From Paracoccus kondratievae (GTDB lineage Bacteria > Pseudomonadota > Alphaproteobacteria > Rhodobacterales > Rhodobacteraceae): a DNA stretch of 64,000 nucleotides. Within the stretch, counting starts at the first letter, position 1. Every line of letters starts with the position of its first letter. Of the stretch, positions 28,532 to 36,195 are shown piece by piece. The stretch lies in NCBI RefSeq assembly GCF_009301415.1, contig NZ_CP045072.1, positions 1,231,001-1,295,000 on the forward strand, given 5' to 3'. Under the pieces are notes generated by a model. It did not search any database. It saw nothing but the letters and a program-made list of their open reading frames with translations, and was not told where the DNA came from. The translations under genes were made by a program, and so were the position numbers.

Positions 28532-28558
28532 TACATCGGAAATCATCTCTACTCTTTA
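28532..28558 (-). promoter_or_regulatory. Candidate sigma28 (FliA) promoter of flagellin
   Basis: On the minus strand TAAA is followed after 15 bases by CCGATGTA, close to the flagellar consensus TAAA-N15-GCCGATAA (about one base off in spacing). It lies 83 bases before the flagellin ATG. Assigned by eye. Confidence 0.4.
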
Positions 28559-28608
28559 CCTGCCTCTTCAGGTCCTGTGATGCAATCAAATATCATGAAA
28601 AAATTTAT

Positions 28609-28920
28609 TCAAAATCTATATCCCTTATCCACCGCAGGATAACAATCCGTCCTTTTTCCATACTCATCATAGATATAGATACTGCGGGTGAGGGCCATGA
28701 TCTCATCAAACTGGTATCGGACCGCCGCCGCACCGTCTCTCACAGCTGTAATCAATGCCCGAATCGTAAGAAGAGCTTCAGTACATCCTGATGCATTTTC
28801 ACCCCCCACCTTTCCAGCAAGAACCAACTCTTCAAACTGCCTGATGCCCTTCATTGCATCGACAATCCGAGCTTCCAGAAGATGCTCTTGAACCTGGTGT
28901 AGCAGTTGTAATGGTTTCAT
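28609..28920 (-). CDS. Small helical flagellar protein, FlgN-like chaperone candidate
   Basis: A 103-residue, almost entirely helical protein with no membrane segment or signal peptide. Its C-terminus contains RSIYIYDEYGKRTDC, resembling the Tyr-Asp-x-x-Gly-Arg tail of short FlgN-type export chaperones, which escort hook-filament junction proteins. It starts two bases after the FlgJ-like gene and is 160 bases upstream of the flagellin. The resemblance is limited, so it is offered as a likely chaperone and not a firm FlgN. Confidence 0.55.
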   Translation of the reverse strand: MKPLQLLHQVQEHLLEARIVDAMKGIRQFEELVLAGKVGGENASGCTEALLTIRALITAVRDGAAAVRYQFDEIMALTRSIYIYDEYGKRTDCYPAVDKGYRF

Positions 28921-28922
28921 TT

Positions 28923-29165
28923 TTACCCCATATCCGATATATGCAGATTTAGCGCCAGACGCTGTGCAAGCTGAGAAGCGTAGGCATCCTTTAAAAAGCT
29001 GCTAAAATGCTCCTCCCCCACACCGCCCCCAAACCCTGAGGATGTCTGTTGCGGCCACGCGTATTTCAGCATCTCTGAAAGGAACATCCGCTCGAGCCCA
29101 TCATAAGGTTTTGTTATCGTTCCGCTTTTCACTGTAGGACTGGGCATCCATCCAACCGGCTCCAT
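28923..29165 (-). CDS. FlgJ-like flagellar rod-binding protein
   Basis: An 80-residue protein corresponding to the rod-binding (N-terminal) domain of FlgJ without the muramidase domain, the form usual in alphaproteobacteria. Motifs are LERMFLSEMLKYA, SSGFGGGVGEEHFSSFLKDAYASQLAQR and the final LALNLHI. It should help cap or assemble the flagellar rod in the periplasm. It opens the leftward unit and is divergent from fliK. The ribosome-binding site is weak (AAGGG nine bases upstream). Confidence 0.75.
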   Translation of the reverse strand: MEPVGWMPSPTVKSGTITKPYDGLERMFLSEMLKYAWPQQTSSGFGGGVGEEHFSSFLKDAYASQLAQRLALNLHISDMG

Positions 29166-29277
29166 GTAGTAATACCCTTGTTTGAAGTTTACACGACTTC
29201 ATTCTATGGAGGAGGAGTAAATATTTGGTAACGTTCTTGTAGTATTCCATAGCGATACCGTCCCTATGGAGCCATCA

Positions 29278-30450
29278 ATGATACGCATCGGTTTTGAGAT
29301 TTTACCTACGCATCGGCATGGCATCTCCGATTCCCAGAACAAGGTGGATTCCAACAGGTATGATCGGCCAGATTTCATCGACGCATATGAGAAGAGACCT
29401 GATCAACCAGACGGGGAAGAGGAAGCTTTGACTTCCGATACCGGGAATCAAGAACAAGGCAGTCCGGCCGAGACAGGGCCGATCGGAATCGATTCACTTC
29501 TCACGGATGAGCATTTTTACCAGATTCAAGTGCATAACGAAATATCTTGTTTGCGCGAGTGTGAAGCGGAGGGATCCGATTCGGGTGAAAGCTACGACTC
29601 CGACACTCAGGCGGAAGCCGCAACCAGCGCTCATACCGAATCATTCGCCAAATTGGTAGATTATGATGAGATATTTGCGTCCAGAAGTGGTGAAGAAGTT
29701 AATGGCCCAGTGAAGCCAAATCAGTCAGCGCATCCGGATCGGATGAACAGCACAAACCTGACCGCCACTTTATCAAGGGGTACTGGCGAAAGCGACCTCC
29801 TATCCGATATATCTGAAAAATATACTAATGACCGTGCAGAGACCGCGCGCCTTACATATGTGGATTATACGGAAGATCATGACCAAGTTTCATCCGTTAC
29901 CTCCATAAGCGGCTCGGGGGAGGAAAATCAGAAACTTCCGAGCCCCTTTAATGAGATGAATTTAAACTACAACACATCCAATCAAGAATATATAATTATC
30001 TCGGGCTCGCCAGATCGGAAAATTCCGCTTACCTCCCGCCCGCCCTATCTCCATGCAAATCATATAGCCCAAGCACCTGCATACAGCGCATCGAATCCTG
30101 CTGAAGGGGTGATAGAGATAATTCTGACACCAGAAGATTTAGGGCCAATGAAGATTATCCTCACACCCGGAGAAAAGATGCATGTCTCTGTTTTTGCAGA
30201 ACAGCACGAAACCTATCAGCTTCTTAGGAGAAATTCCGGAATTTTAGAGGAAGAACTACGCCAATCCGGTCTTGGAAAAGCAGATGTGTCATTTTCCAAC
30301 AACGGGAAGAATAGCCAATCAGGGGGAAGCGTTCCAGAATCCACGCGAAACACTGAGGATGAGCCAGAGGCTTCGACCGGGAAAGCGCCACCGGTGCTGT
30401 CAAGAACAGGTCGAAACGTAGCGAATCGTGAAATTGACATCAGAATATAG
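29278..30450 (+). CDS. fliK: Flagellar hook-length control protein FliK
   Basis: A protein of 390 residues with a long acidic, Ser/Asp/Glu-rich low-complexity N-terminal region and a compact C-terminal domain (about 270-345) showing the FliK pattern: IEIILTPEDLGPMKIILTPGEKMHVSVFAEQHETYQLLRRN then LEEELRQSGL. It measures hook length and switches export specificity. The ATG at 29278 was chosen because GGAG lies six bases upstream; an ATG four codons earlier (29266) has no such site. The gene stands alone with flgD on this strand, divergent from the flgJ-like unit. AT-rich composition like the rest of the island. Confidence 0.8.
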   Translation: MIRIGFEILPTHRHGISDSQNKVDSNRYDRPDFIDAYEKRPDQPDGEEEALTSDTGNQEQGSPAETGPIGIDSLLTDEHFYQIQVHNEISCLRECEAEGSDSGESYDSDTQAEAATSAHTESFAKLVDYDEIFASRSGEEVNGPVKPNQSAHPDRMNSTNLTATLSRGTGESDLLSDISEKYTNDRAETARLTYVDYTEDHDQVSSVTSISGSGEENQKLPSPFNEMNLNYNTSNQEYIIISGSPDRKIPLTSRPPYLHANHIAQAPAYSASNPAEGVIEIILTPEDLGPMKIILTPGEKMHVSVFAEQHETYQLLRRNSGILEEELRQSGLGKADVSFSNNGKNSQSGGSVPESTRNTEDEPEASTGKAPPVLSRTGRNVANREIDIRI

Positions 30451-30459
30451 GAGATCACA

Positions 30460-31149
30460 TTGACAGGACCAGGTAATATCCCACCCTTTGAAATGGGACC
30501 GGGACAACGCTCAGGCAGGTCTGCGCCTTCTCAAAACAATCCCGCACAAGGCCAGTTTGATACTTTCCTGAGGATGCTGACTGCGCAGCTCAGAAATCAG
30601 GACCCATTAAACCCCATGGAGGGCACAGATTTCGCCGTTCAGCTTGCCACATTCTCGGGTGTTGAGCAGCAGGTCTTGACCAATGCCCTGCTGAAAGAGA
30701 TGCTGCTAGCCAGCGAGGAAGGAGAGCTTGGACAATTCTCGGACTGGATAGGGCGCGAAGTGCGAACCAGCAAGCCGGTCTGGTTTGATGGCAAGCCTCT
30801 TGCTTTGACGGTTGAGGACGTCGCCGGTGCCGATACCATGACTCTTGTGACGCTTGACGAAAATGGTCGTGAAGTCATGCGTGAGAAGATCAGCCCTGAC
30901 ACCAGTGAGATCGAATGGCAAGGTATTGGCAAAGATGGCAAACCACTGCCGTCTGGTTTTTACAGTTTCCGAATTGAGGCAACAAGTAACGGCGAGACAC
31001 TCAAAACCCATGACGTCGAGGCTTATACCCGCGTAACAGGGGTAGAGATTACCAAGGATGGCCCCAGTCTGATCTTGGAGGGTGGTGGAACGGCTGGCAT
31101 CAAAGATGTCACGGCACTGCGGGAGCGCTCTGAAACAGCTAAGAGCTGA
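30460..31149 (+). CDS. flgD: Flagellar hook assembly (cap) protein FlgD, TTG start
   Basis: A 229-residue protein with the FlgD N-terminal motif FDTFLRMLTAQLRNQDPLNPMEGTDFAVQLATFSGVEQQ and C-terminal FlgD Ig/Tudor-like domains (WQGIGKDGKPLPSGFYSFRIEA). It caps the growing hook so that FlgE can polymerise. The TTG start at 30460 is supported by AGGAG six bases upstream; no ATG is suitably placed. It begins nine bases after fliK. The usual next gene, flgE, is missing: the sequence returns to chromosome-like composition after the stop. Confidence 0.92.
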   Translation: MTGPGNIPPFEMGPGQRSGRSAPSQNNPAQGQFDTFLRMLTAQLRNQDPLNPMEGTDFAVQLATFSGVEQQVLTNALLKEMLLASEEGELGQFSDWIGREVRTSKPVWFDGKPLALTVEDVAGADTMTLVTLDENGREVMREKISPDTSEIEWQGIGKDGKPLPSGFYSFRIEATSNGETLKTHDVEAYTRVTGVEITKDGPSLILEGGGTAGIKDVTALRERSETAKS

Positions 31150-31431
31150 CGAGGGATAAGGTCTCGCCTGGAAAGCTCCGATAAGCCGTGACTGCTTCAC
31201 TTCCCCGGCACAATCGTCTGCTCAGGCAGGTGAACACCGGCCGTGACTGCCAGGAATGGCCCAAGGAAAGCAAGCATGGGACAACGGGTGCGAGTGATTA
31301 TAGAGGGATGAAGAGGCAAAGGCAGATCGAATGATTGTCAGACCTGCCGCAACCTACCTGCAGCCCCACTCGACATCCCGAAGGTTTATCAAACCTGCAG
31401 GACAGGCCACAGAATCGGCGATATTGCGATA

Positions 31432-32445
31432 ATGACCAAAGGCACGAAGAAACCGACCTTCCACGATATCGCGCTTCTTGCCGGAGTTGGCACCGCTACG
31501 GTTGAGCGGGTGTTGAATGGCCGTGGGGGCGTGCGGCCCGAGACGGCAGAAAAGGTTGTGCTGGCCGCACGAACCCTCGACTATCCGCGTATATTACCCG
31601 ACGCGCATCGCGGGCTGATGCGGATCGAGGTGCTGATGGTACGGCCCGAGACCACCTTTTACCGGCGCCTGTCGCGTGCCTTTGAACGCATTTCTGCAAC
31701 GCTGGATCCTCTGATCATCGTCCATCGCAGTTTTGCCGAAGAAATGAACCCGACGGAGGTTGCGGCCCGCATCTCCTCTGCCGGGATGCGTCGGGCGGGT
31801 CTGATTCTGGCGGTTCCGGATCATCCGCTGATCCGGGATGCCATTGAGAGCATCGCAGCCAAGGGCATCCCGGTAGTCCATGTCGTCACCCGAGCCTCGG
31901 ACGAAGTGGGAGAGTTTGTTGGAATCGATAATTACGCCGCTGGACGTACCGCAGCGATGTTCATTTCCCGGATGAGCCCCCACAATGGGCGGATCATGGC
32001 GATCTGCCATCCGATCTATCGCGTGCATCGCGACCGTATCCGGGGTTTTTCGGATTATTTCGCCGATCATCCGGAAGGTCTTGAGTTCGATTGGGTCGGC
32101 TTTGGTCGCGACGAGGAAGCCCGCCACGCCGATCTGCTGTTCACTGCCCTGAACCGGCACCCCGATCTTGCTGGCCTGTACAACGCGGGCGGAGCCAATG
32201 CGGCGCTGATCGAGGTGCTGCGCCGGCATCCGCGCGGGCGCGATCTGTTCTTTGTCGGCCATGAGCTGACCGACTATACCGCACAGGCGCTGCGGGACAG
32301 GGTGATGGATGTGGTGTTGGATCAGGCACCAGAGGCGCAGGCCCGCCGCGCCCTTGATATGGTACTACGCCGCATCGGCCTGACCGAGATTGAGCCCGAT
32401 CAGGACCCCATCCGCTTTATCACCATCACCGCCGAAAGCCTTTGA
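31432..32445 (+). CDS. LacI-family regulator of the rhizopine-type cluster
   Basis: A 337-residue LacI/PurR-type regulator with an N-terminal helix-turn-helix (about 8-55: TFHDIALLAGVGTATVERVLNGRGGVRPETAEKV) and a periplasmic-binding-protein-like effector domain. The effector domain resembles those of sugar-sensing members (VVHVVTRASDE, FVGIDNYAAGRTA, GLYNAGGANAALIEVL, FFVGHELTDYT). Placed at the head of the mocDEBFC-like genes on the same strand, 78 bases before mocD, it probably senses an inositol or inosamine-like ligand. Known rhizopine loci use MocR-type regulators, so a LacI protein is a local variation. The preceding 282-base gap (31150-31431) shows no recognisable feature beyond presumably containing its promoter. 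Confidence 0.88.
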   Translation: MTKGTKKPTFHDIALLAGVGTATVERVLNGRGGVRPETAEKVVLAARTLDYPRILPDAHRGLMRIEVLMVRPETTFYRRLSRAFERISATLDPLIIVHRSFAEEMNPTEVAARISSAGMRRAGLILAVPDHPLIRDAIESIAAKGIPVVHVVTRASDEVGEFVGIDNYAAGRTAAMFISRMSPHNGRIMAICHPIYRVHRDRIRGFSDYFADHPEGLEFDWVGFGRDEEARHADLLFTALNRHPDLAGLYNAGGANAALIEVLRRHPRGRDLFFVGHELTDYTAQALRDRVMDVVLDQAPEAQARRALDMVLRRIGLTEIEPDQDPIRFITITAESL

Positions 32446-32459
32446 TCTGATTTGATCAA
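32442..32459. promoter_or_regulatory. Possible LacI operator before mocD
   Basis: TTGATC and GATCAA form a perfect 6-6-6 inverted repeat overlapping the regulator stop, 65 bases before the mocD-like start. A short hairpin (GGAAGC/GCTTCC) follows directly. Position suits an operator for the downstream genes. Confidence 0.35.
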
Positions 32460-32523
32460 GGAAGCTTTCGGCTTCCCCGGACCTTGCTGCTACATCTTGC
32501 CGCAGGAGGAGGGCCGGCAGACC

Positions 32524-33606
32524 ATGGCGCATGACGCCCTCCGCCCCATCCCCATCGCCGAGGAGAGCGTCATGGACGATCTGCAATATGGAACGCGTAA
32601 CAAGCGCGGCGACTGGACGCCGAACCGTCCTGTCGAGCCTGCGCCGCTGTTCGACTTTCCCCCGCGTATCAAGGCCATCCTGAAATGGCTGCCGCATTAT
32701 TTCCTGCCCTGGAACGTGATCTTCGCCGTTTCGGCAGTCGCTTACTGGGCCTGGATCATCCCTCCGGTCGAGTCGATGCAAAGCATCCGGCTGGGCTGGA
32801 TCGGCTGGCTTTATGCGGTGAACGCCCTGTGCGTTTTACTGTTCTACGGCGCGTTTGAACTGCACCTCTATGTGCTACGCCGTCAGGAAAACCGCTTTAA
32901 ATACAACGGAAAATTCCCCGCCGAACAGCGCAGCAAAGCTTTCTGGTTCGAAAGCCAGAACATCGACAACATCCTGCGCACGTTTTTATCGGGGGTGACG
33001 ATCTGGACCGGGGTCGAGGTGGTAATGCTCTGGGCTTATGCCAACGGCCATGCGCCATGGCTTAGCTTTGCCGAGCGTCCCTGGACGCTGGCACTGGTCG
33101 CACTCGCAGTACCGGTCATTCACGAATTCCACTTTTTCTGCATCCACCGGCTGATCCACACGCCGCTGCTTTATAAATGGGTGCATTCGGTACATCACAA
33201 CTCGGTCAACCCTTCGCCCTGGTCGTCCCTGTCGATGCATCCGGTCGAACACCTGCTGTATTTTGCCACGGTATTCTATCACTTGATCCTGCCTTCGAAC
33301 CCGGTGGTGATGCTTTATCAGCTGCATTACGCGGGCTTTGGCGCCATCCCCGGCCATGTCGGCTTTGACAAGGTTGAGGTGGGCGAAAACGGCCTCGTCG
33401 ATAGCCATGCCTACGCCCATTACCTGCATCACAAGTATTTCGAGGTGAACTACGGTGATGCGCTGATCCCCTTGGACAAGTGGTTCGGCACCTGGCACGA
33501 CGGCTCGCCCGAAGGCGAGGCGCGGATGCAGCAACGCTATCGCAAGCGCAAGGAAAAGCTTGCCGCCCGCAAAGCCCGAATGGAAGCCGGGGGAGCCACC
33601 AAATGA
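32524..33606 (+). CDS. mocD: MocD-like diiron hydroxylase (fatty acid hydroxylase/sterol desaturase superfamily)
   Basis: A 360-residue membrane-associated oxygenase with several hydrophobic segments and the clustered histidines of the superfamily: HEFHF with HRLIH (about 200-212), HSVHH (221-225), HPVEH (239-243) and HYLHH further on. These bind a diiron centre. With the adjacent Rieske ferredoxin and reductase it forms an oxygenase system like MocDEF, which in rhizobia is required to use the methylated rhizopine 3-O-methyl-scyllo-inosamine, probably by demethylation. Start 32524 has an AGGAGG-rich region upstream; an ATG at 32572 with GGAG six bases before it is an alternative. Its stop overlaps the mocE start (ATGA). 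Confidence 0.8.
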   Translation: MAHDALRPIPIAEESVMDDLQYGTRNKRGDWTPNRPVEPAPLFDFPPRIKAILKWLPHYFLPWNVIFAVSAVAYWAWIIPPVESMQSIRLGWIGWLYAVNALCVLLFYGAFELHLYVLRRQENRFKYNGKFPAEQRSKAFWFESQNIDNILRTFLSGVTIWTGVEVVMLWAYANGHAPWLSFAERPWTLALVALAVPVIHEFHFFCIHRLIHTPLLYKWVHSVHHNSVNPSPWSSLSMHPVEHLLYFATVFYHLILPSNPVVMLYQLHYAGFGAIPGHVGFDKVEVGENGLVDSHAYAHYLHHKYFEVNYGDALIPLDKWFGTWHDGSPEGEARMQQRYRKRKEKLAARKARMEAGGATK

Positions 33607-33917
33607 CCGATTGGGTAACTGCCTGCAAACTTGACGATATCGAACAGGAAGGCGCGATTCGCTTTGATCACAACAGCCGCACCTACGCGATCTATCGCGG
33701 CCCCGATGACAGCGTCTGGTGCACGGCGGGCCTGTGCACACATGAGGCGATCCATCTGGCTGACGGGCTGGTGATGGATTTCGAGGTGGAATGCCCCAAG
33801 CACTCTGGCGCCTTTGACTATCGCACCGGCGAGGCTTTGCGCCTTCCGGCCTGTGAAAACCTGCGCACCTATCCAACAGAGATAGTGAATGGCGAGGTTC
33901 GCGTGGCCCTGGGATAG
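33603..33917 (+). CDS. mocE: MocE-like Rieske [2Fe-2S] ferredoxin
   Basis: A 104-residue soluble Rieske protein. The cluster ligands are seen in CTHEAIHLADG (Cys45, His47) and CPKHSGAFD (Cys64, His67), with the closing ENLRTYPTEIVNGEVRVAL typical of ferredoxin components. It should carry electrons from the MocF-like reductase to the MocD-like oxygenase. The start overlaps the mocD stop by four bases, so expression is coupled. Confidence 0.9.
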   Translation: MTDWVTACKLDDIEQEGAIRFDHNSRTYAIYRGPDDSVWCTAGLCTHEAIHLADGLVMDFEVECPKHSGAFDYRTGEALRLPACENLRTYPTEIVNGEVRVALG

Positions 33918-33992
33918 GGCTGCGCACGCACCAATGGCCCCGCGACCGGAGCCTGGGAACGCAAGGGGTGCCGCGCACCCAAGGGAGGAAGA

Positions 33993-34937
33993 ATGAAACG
34001 GATCATCGCCGCGGCTTCGATCGCCGCGCTAAGCGCCGCTGCCGCAGGGGCAGAAACCATCGGCGTCTCGATGCAAAGCTTTGACAACAATTTCCAGACT
34101 CTGCTGCGGGAGGGGTTGCAGAAACGCGCCTCGGAACTGGACGGCGTGACCCTGCAGATCGAGGACGCACAGACCGATGTCGCCAAACAGCTTAATCAGG
34201 TGAACAACTTCATCGCTTCTGGTGTCGACGCAATGGTGGTGACGCTGGCTGATACCTCGGCCGCGCCCGGGATCTCGGCGGCGGCTGAGCAGGCGGGGGT
34301 TCCTCTGGTTTATCTGAACCTTGAGCCTGCGAATATCGCAAGCCTGCCGGCGACACAGGCCTATGTCGGCTCGCGCGAGACTGAATCGGGCAAGCTTGGC
34401 GCCGAGGCCGCTTGCGATCTGCTGAAGGCCAAGGACAAGCAGGGCAATGCGCAGGCCTATATCCTGATGGGCGATCTGGCGCATGAGGCGGCGCGCGAAA
34501 GATCCGCCTCGGTGCGTGACACCCTGGCTGCGGGGGATTGCAAGGACGTGGCCATCGCCGACGAACAGCCGGCGGCGTGGCAGCGCACCAATGCCATGGA
34601 CCTGACCACGAACTGGATCACCTCGGGCCGGCCGATTGATGTGATTTTCGCCAATAATGACGAAATGGCCATCGGTGCCATTCAGGCACTCAAGGCTGCG
34701 GGCACCCAGATGGATGAGGTGATCGTCGTCGGGATCGACGCCACGCAGGATGGTCTGGCCGCGATGCAGGCGGGTGAGCTGGACGTGACCGTGTTCCAGA
34801 ACGCCGCCGGTCAGGCTGCAAGCGCGCTGGATACCGCACTCGCACTCGCCCGGGATGAGCCGGTCGAACAGCAGGTTATGGTACCCTTTGAGCTGGTCAC
34901 ACCGCAGAACATGGCCTCTTTCGCGGGCCGCAACTGA
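33993..34937 (+). CDS. mocB: MocB-like periplasmic sugar/rhizopine-binding protein
   Basis: A 314-residue periplasmic binding protein with a signal peptide (MKRIIAAASIAALSAAAAGA, cleavage near AGA-ET) and the ribose-binding-protein fold: TIGVSMQSFDNNFQTLL, DAQTDVAKQLNQVNNFIASGVDAM, IFANNDEMAIGAIQALKAAG and VVGIDATQDGL. AGGGAGGAA precedes the ATG. It would deliver an inositol-like amine to an ABC transporter, but no permease or ATPase gene accompanies it here; it lies between the Rieske and reductase genes. In rhizobia MocB has the same role, and a transporter elsewhere may be shared. Confidence 0.85.
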   Translation: MKRIIAAASIAALSAAAAGAETIGVSMQSFDNNFQTLLREGLQKRASELDGVTLQIEDAQTDVAKQLNQVNNFIASGVDAMVVTLADTSAAPGISAAAEQAGVPLVYLNLEPANIASLPATQAYVGSRETESGKLGAEAACDLLKAKDKQGNAQAYILMGDLAHEAARERSASVRDTLAAGDCKDVAIADEQPAAWQRTNAMDLTTNWITSGRPIDVIFANNDEMAIGAIQALKAAGTQMDEVIVVGIDATQDGLAAMQAGELDVTVFQNAAGQAASALDTALALARDEPVEQQVMVPFELVTPQNMASFAGRN

Positions 34938-34989
34938 CCGGATGGCCGGCGCACGCCCACCGCGCCGGCCCCTGCAAGCGGAGAGCAAT

Positions 34990-36195
34990 ATGAACGGCAT
35001 GGTCATCATCGGAGCTGGCGAATGCGGTACCCGCGCGGCATTCGCCCTGCGCGAGGCGGGCTGGAGTGGCCCTGTCACCCTGATCGGGACCGAACCCGGC
35101 GTGCCCTATGAGCGCCCGCCCCTCTCGAAACCCCGGGATGGGATAGTGCTGCGCAAACCCATCTGCCCACCCGAGGCTTTCGGGAACGCGGGTATTCATT
35201 ATCTGGCGGATTGCACTGCCCGGTCGCTTGATCCCGTCACAAAGACAGTGACGTTGGAAAATGGCGAGGTCCTGCCCTATCACCGCCTGCTGCTTGCGAC
35301 CGGCGCGACGCCTCGACGGCTCATCTGCCGCGGAGGGGACCGAGCGCTGAACCTTCGCAGCCACGCCGATGCCGAAGCAATTTTTGCGCGCGCATTGCCG
35401 GGGCATCCCGTTGCCATTATCGGCGCCGGGCTGATCGGGATGGAGCTTGCTTCCGTGCTGATCAGAAACGGGGCCCCGGTCCATGTGATCGACACCGCCC
35501 CTGCCCCTCTGACGCGTGCCGTTCCCAGCCATTTCGCAGCACAGCTGCATCAGCGCCATCAGGCCGAGGGGGTGCGCTTTCATCTCGGTCAGGGCGTCGC
35601 GGAAATCGGGGCAGACGGGGTTGCGCTTGCGGATGGCACTTTTGTTCCCGCCGATCTCACAGTGGCGGCCATCGGCGTGGTGCCAGAAACCGGGCTGGCA
35701 AAGGCCGCTGGGCTTGCGACCGGAAACGGTATTCTGACAGATGCAGAGTTGCGCAGCAGCGCCCCCGACATTTTTGCTGCCGGGGATTGCGCGGCAGCAG
35801 TTCAACCCGATGGCAGCCATCTGCGCCAGGAAAGCTGGCAGAACGCCCGCACCCAGGCCGAGACAGCCGCCCGCAATATGCTGGGCGAAAGCCAGCCTTA
35901 TGCGGCCCTGCCATGGTTCTGGTCGGATCAATACGACCTCGGCCTTCAGGTCGCCGGTCAGCCCCGGCCTGAATATCATATGGTCCGGCGCCCCCTGCCA
36001 GGTGGAGAGCTGGCCTTTTACCTCAACGCTGGCCAGCTCGTGGCAGCAGCAGGACTTGGCGCGGGCAATAGCACCGCCCGAGAGGTAAAGCTGGCAGAGA
36101 TGCTGATCCTGGCGGGCGCCCGCCCGGACCCGGCTCTGCTCGCCGACTCGGCGATCAATCTGAAATCTCTGCTCAAAAGCGCACGGGCGGCGTAA
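34990..36195 (+). CDS. mocF: MocF-like FAD-dependent ferredoxin reductase
   Basis: A 401-residue flavoprotein with an N-terminal FAD-binding GxGxxG (VIIGAGECGTRAAFALREAGW), PYERPPLSKP, a central NADH-binding motif (VAIIGAGLIGMELASVLIRNG), the second FAD motif DIFAAGDCAA and C-terminal WFWSDQYDLGLQVAG, all diagnostic of bacterial Rieske-ferredoxin reductases of the BphA4 type. It should reduce the MocE-like ferredoxin with NADH. GGAG six bases before the ATG at 34990 fixes the start. Its stop overlaps the next start (TAATG). Confidence 0.9.
   Translation: MNGMVIIGAGECGTRAAFALREAGWSGPVTLIGTEPGVPYERPPLSKPRDGIVLRKPICPPEAFGNAGIHYLADCTARSLDPVTKTVTLENGEVLPYHRLLLATGATPRRLICRGGDRALNLRSHADAEAIFARALPGHPVAIIGAGLIGMELASVLIRNGAPVHVIDTAPAPLTRAVPSHFAAQLHQRHQAEGVRFHLGQGVAEIGADGVALADGTFVPADLTVAAIGVVPETGLAKAAGLATGNGILTDAELRSSAPDIFAAGDCAAAVQPDGSHLRQESWQNARTQAETAARNMLGESQPYAALPWFWSDQYDLGLQVAGQPRPEYHMVRRPLPGGELAFYLNAGQLVAAAGLGAGNSTAREVKLAEMLILAGARPDPALLADSAINLKSLLKSARAA

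Noticed and set aside
29204..29218. Minimal frame ATG-GAG-GAG-GAG-TAA before fliK
   Set aside because: Four codons only; more likely an accidental purine-rich stretch than a leader peptide.
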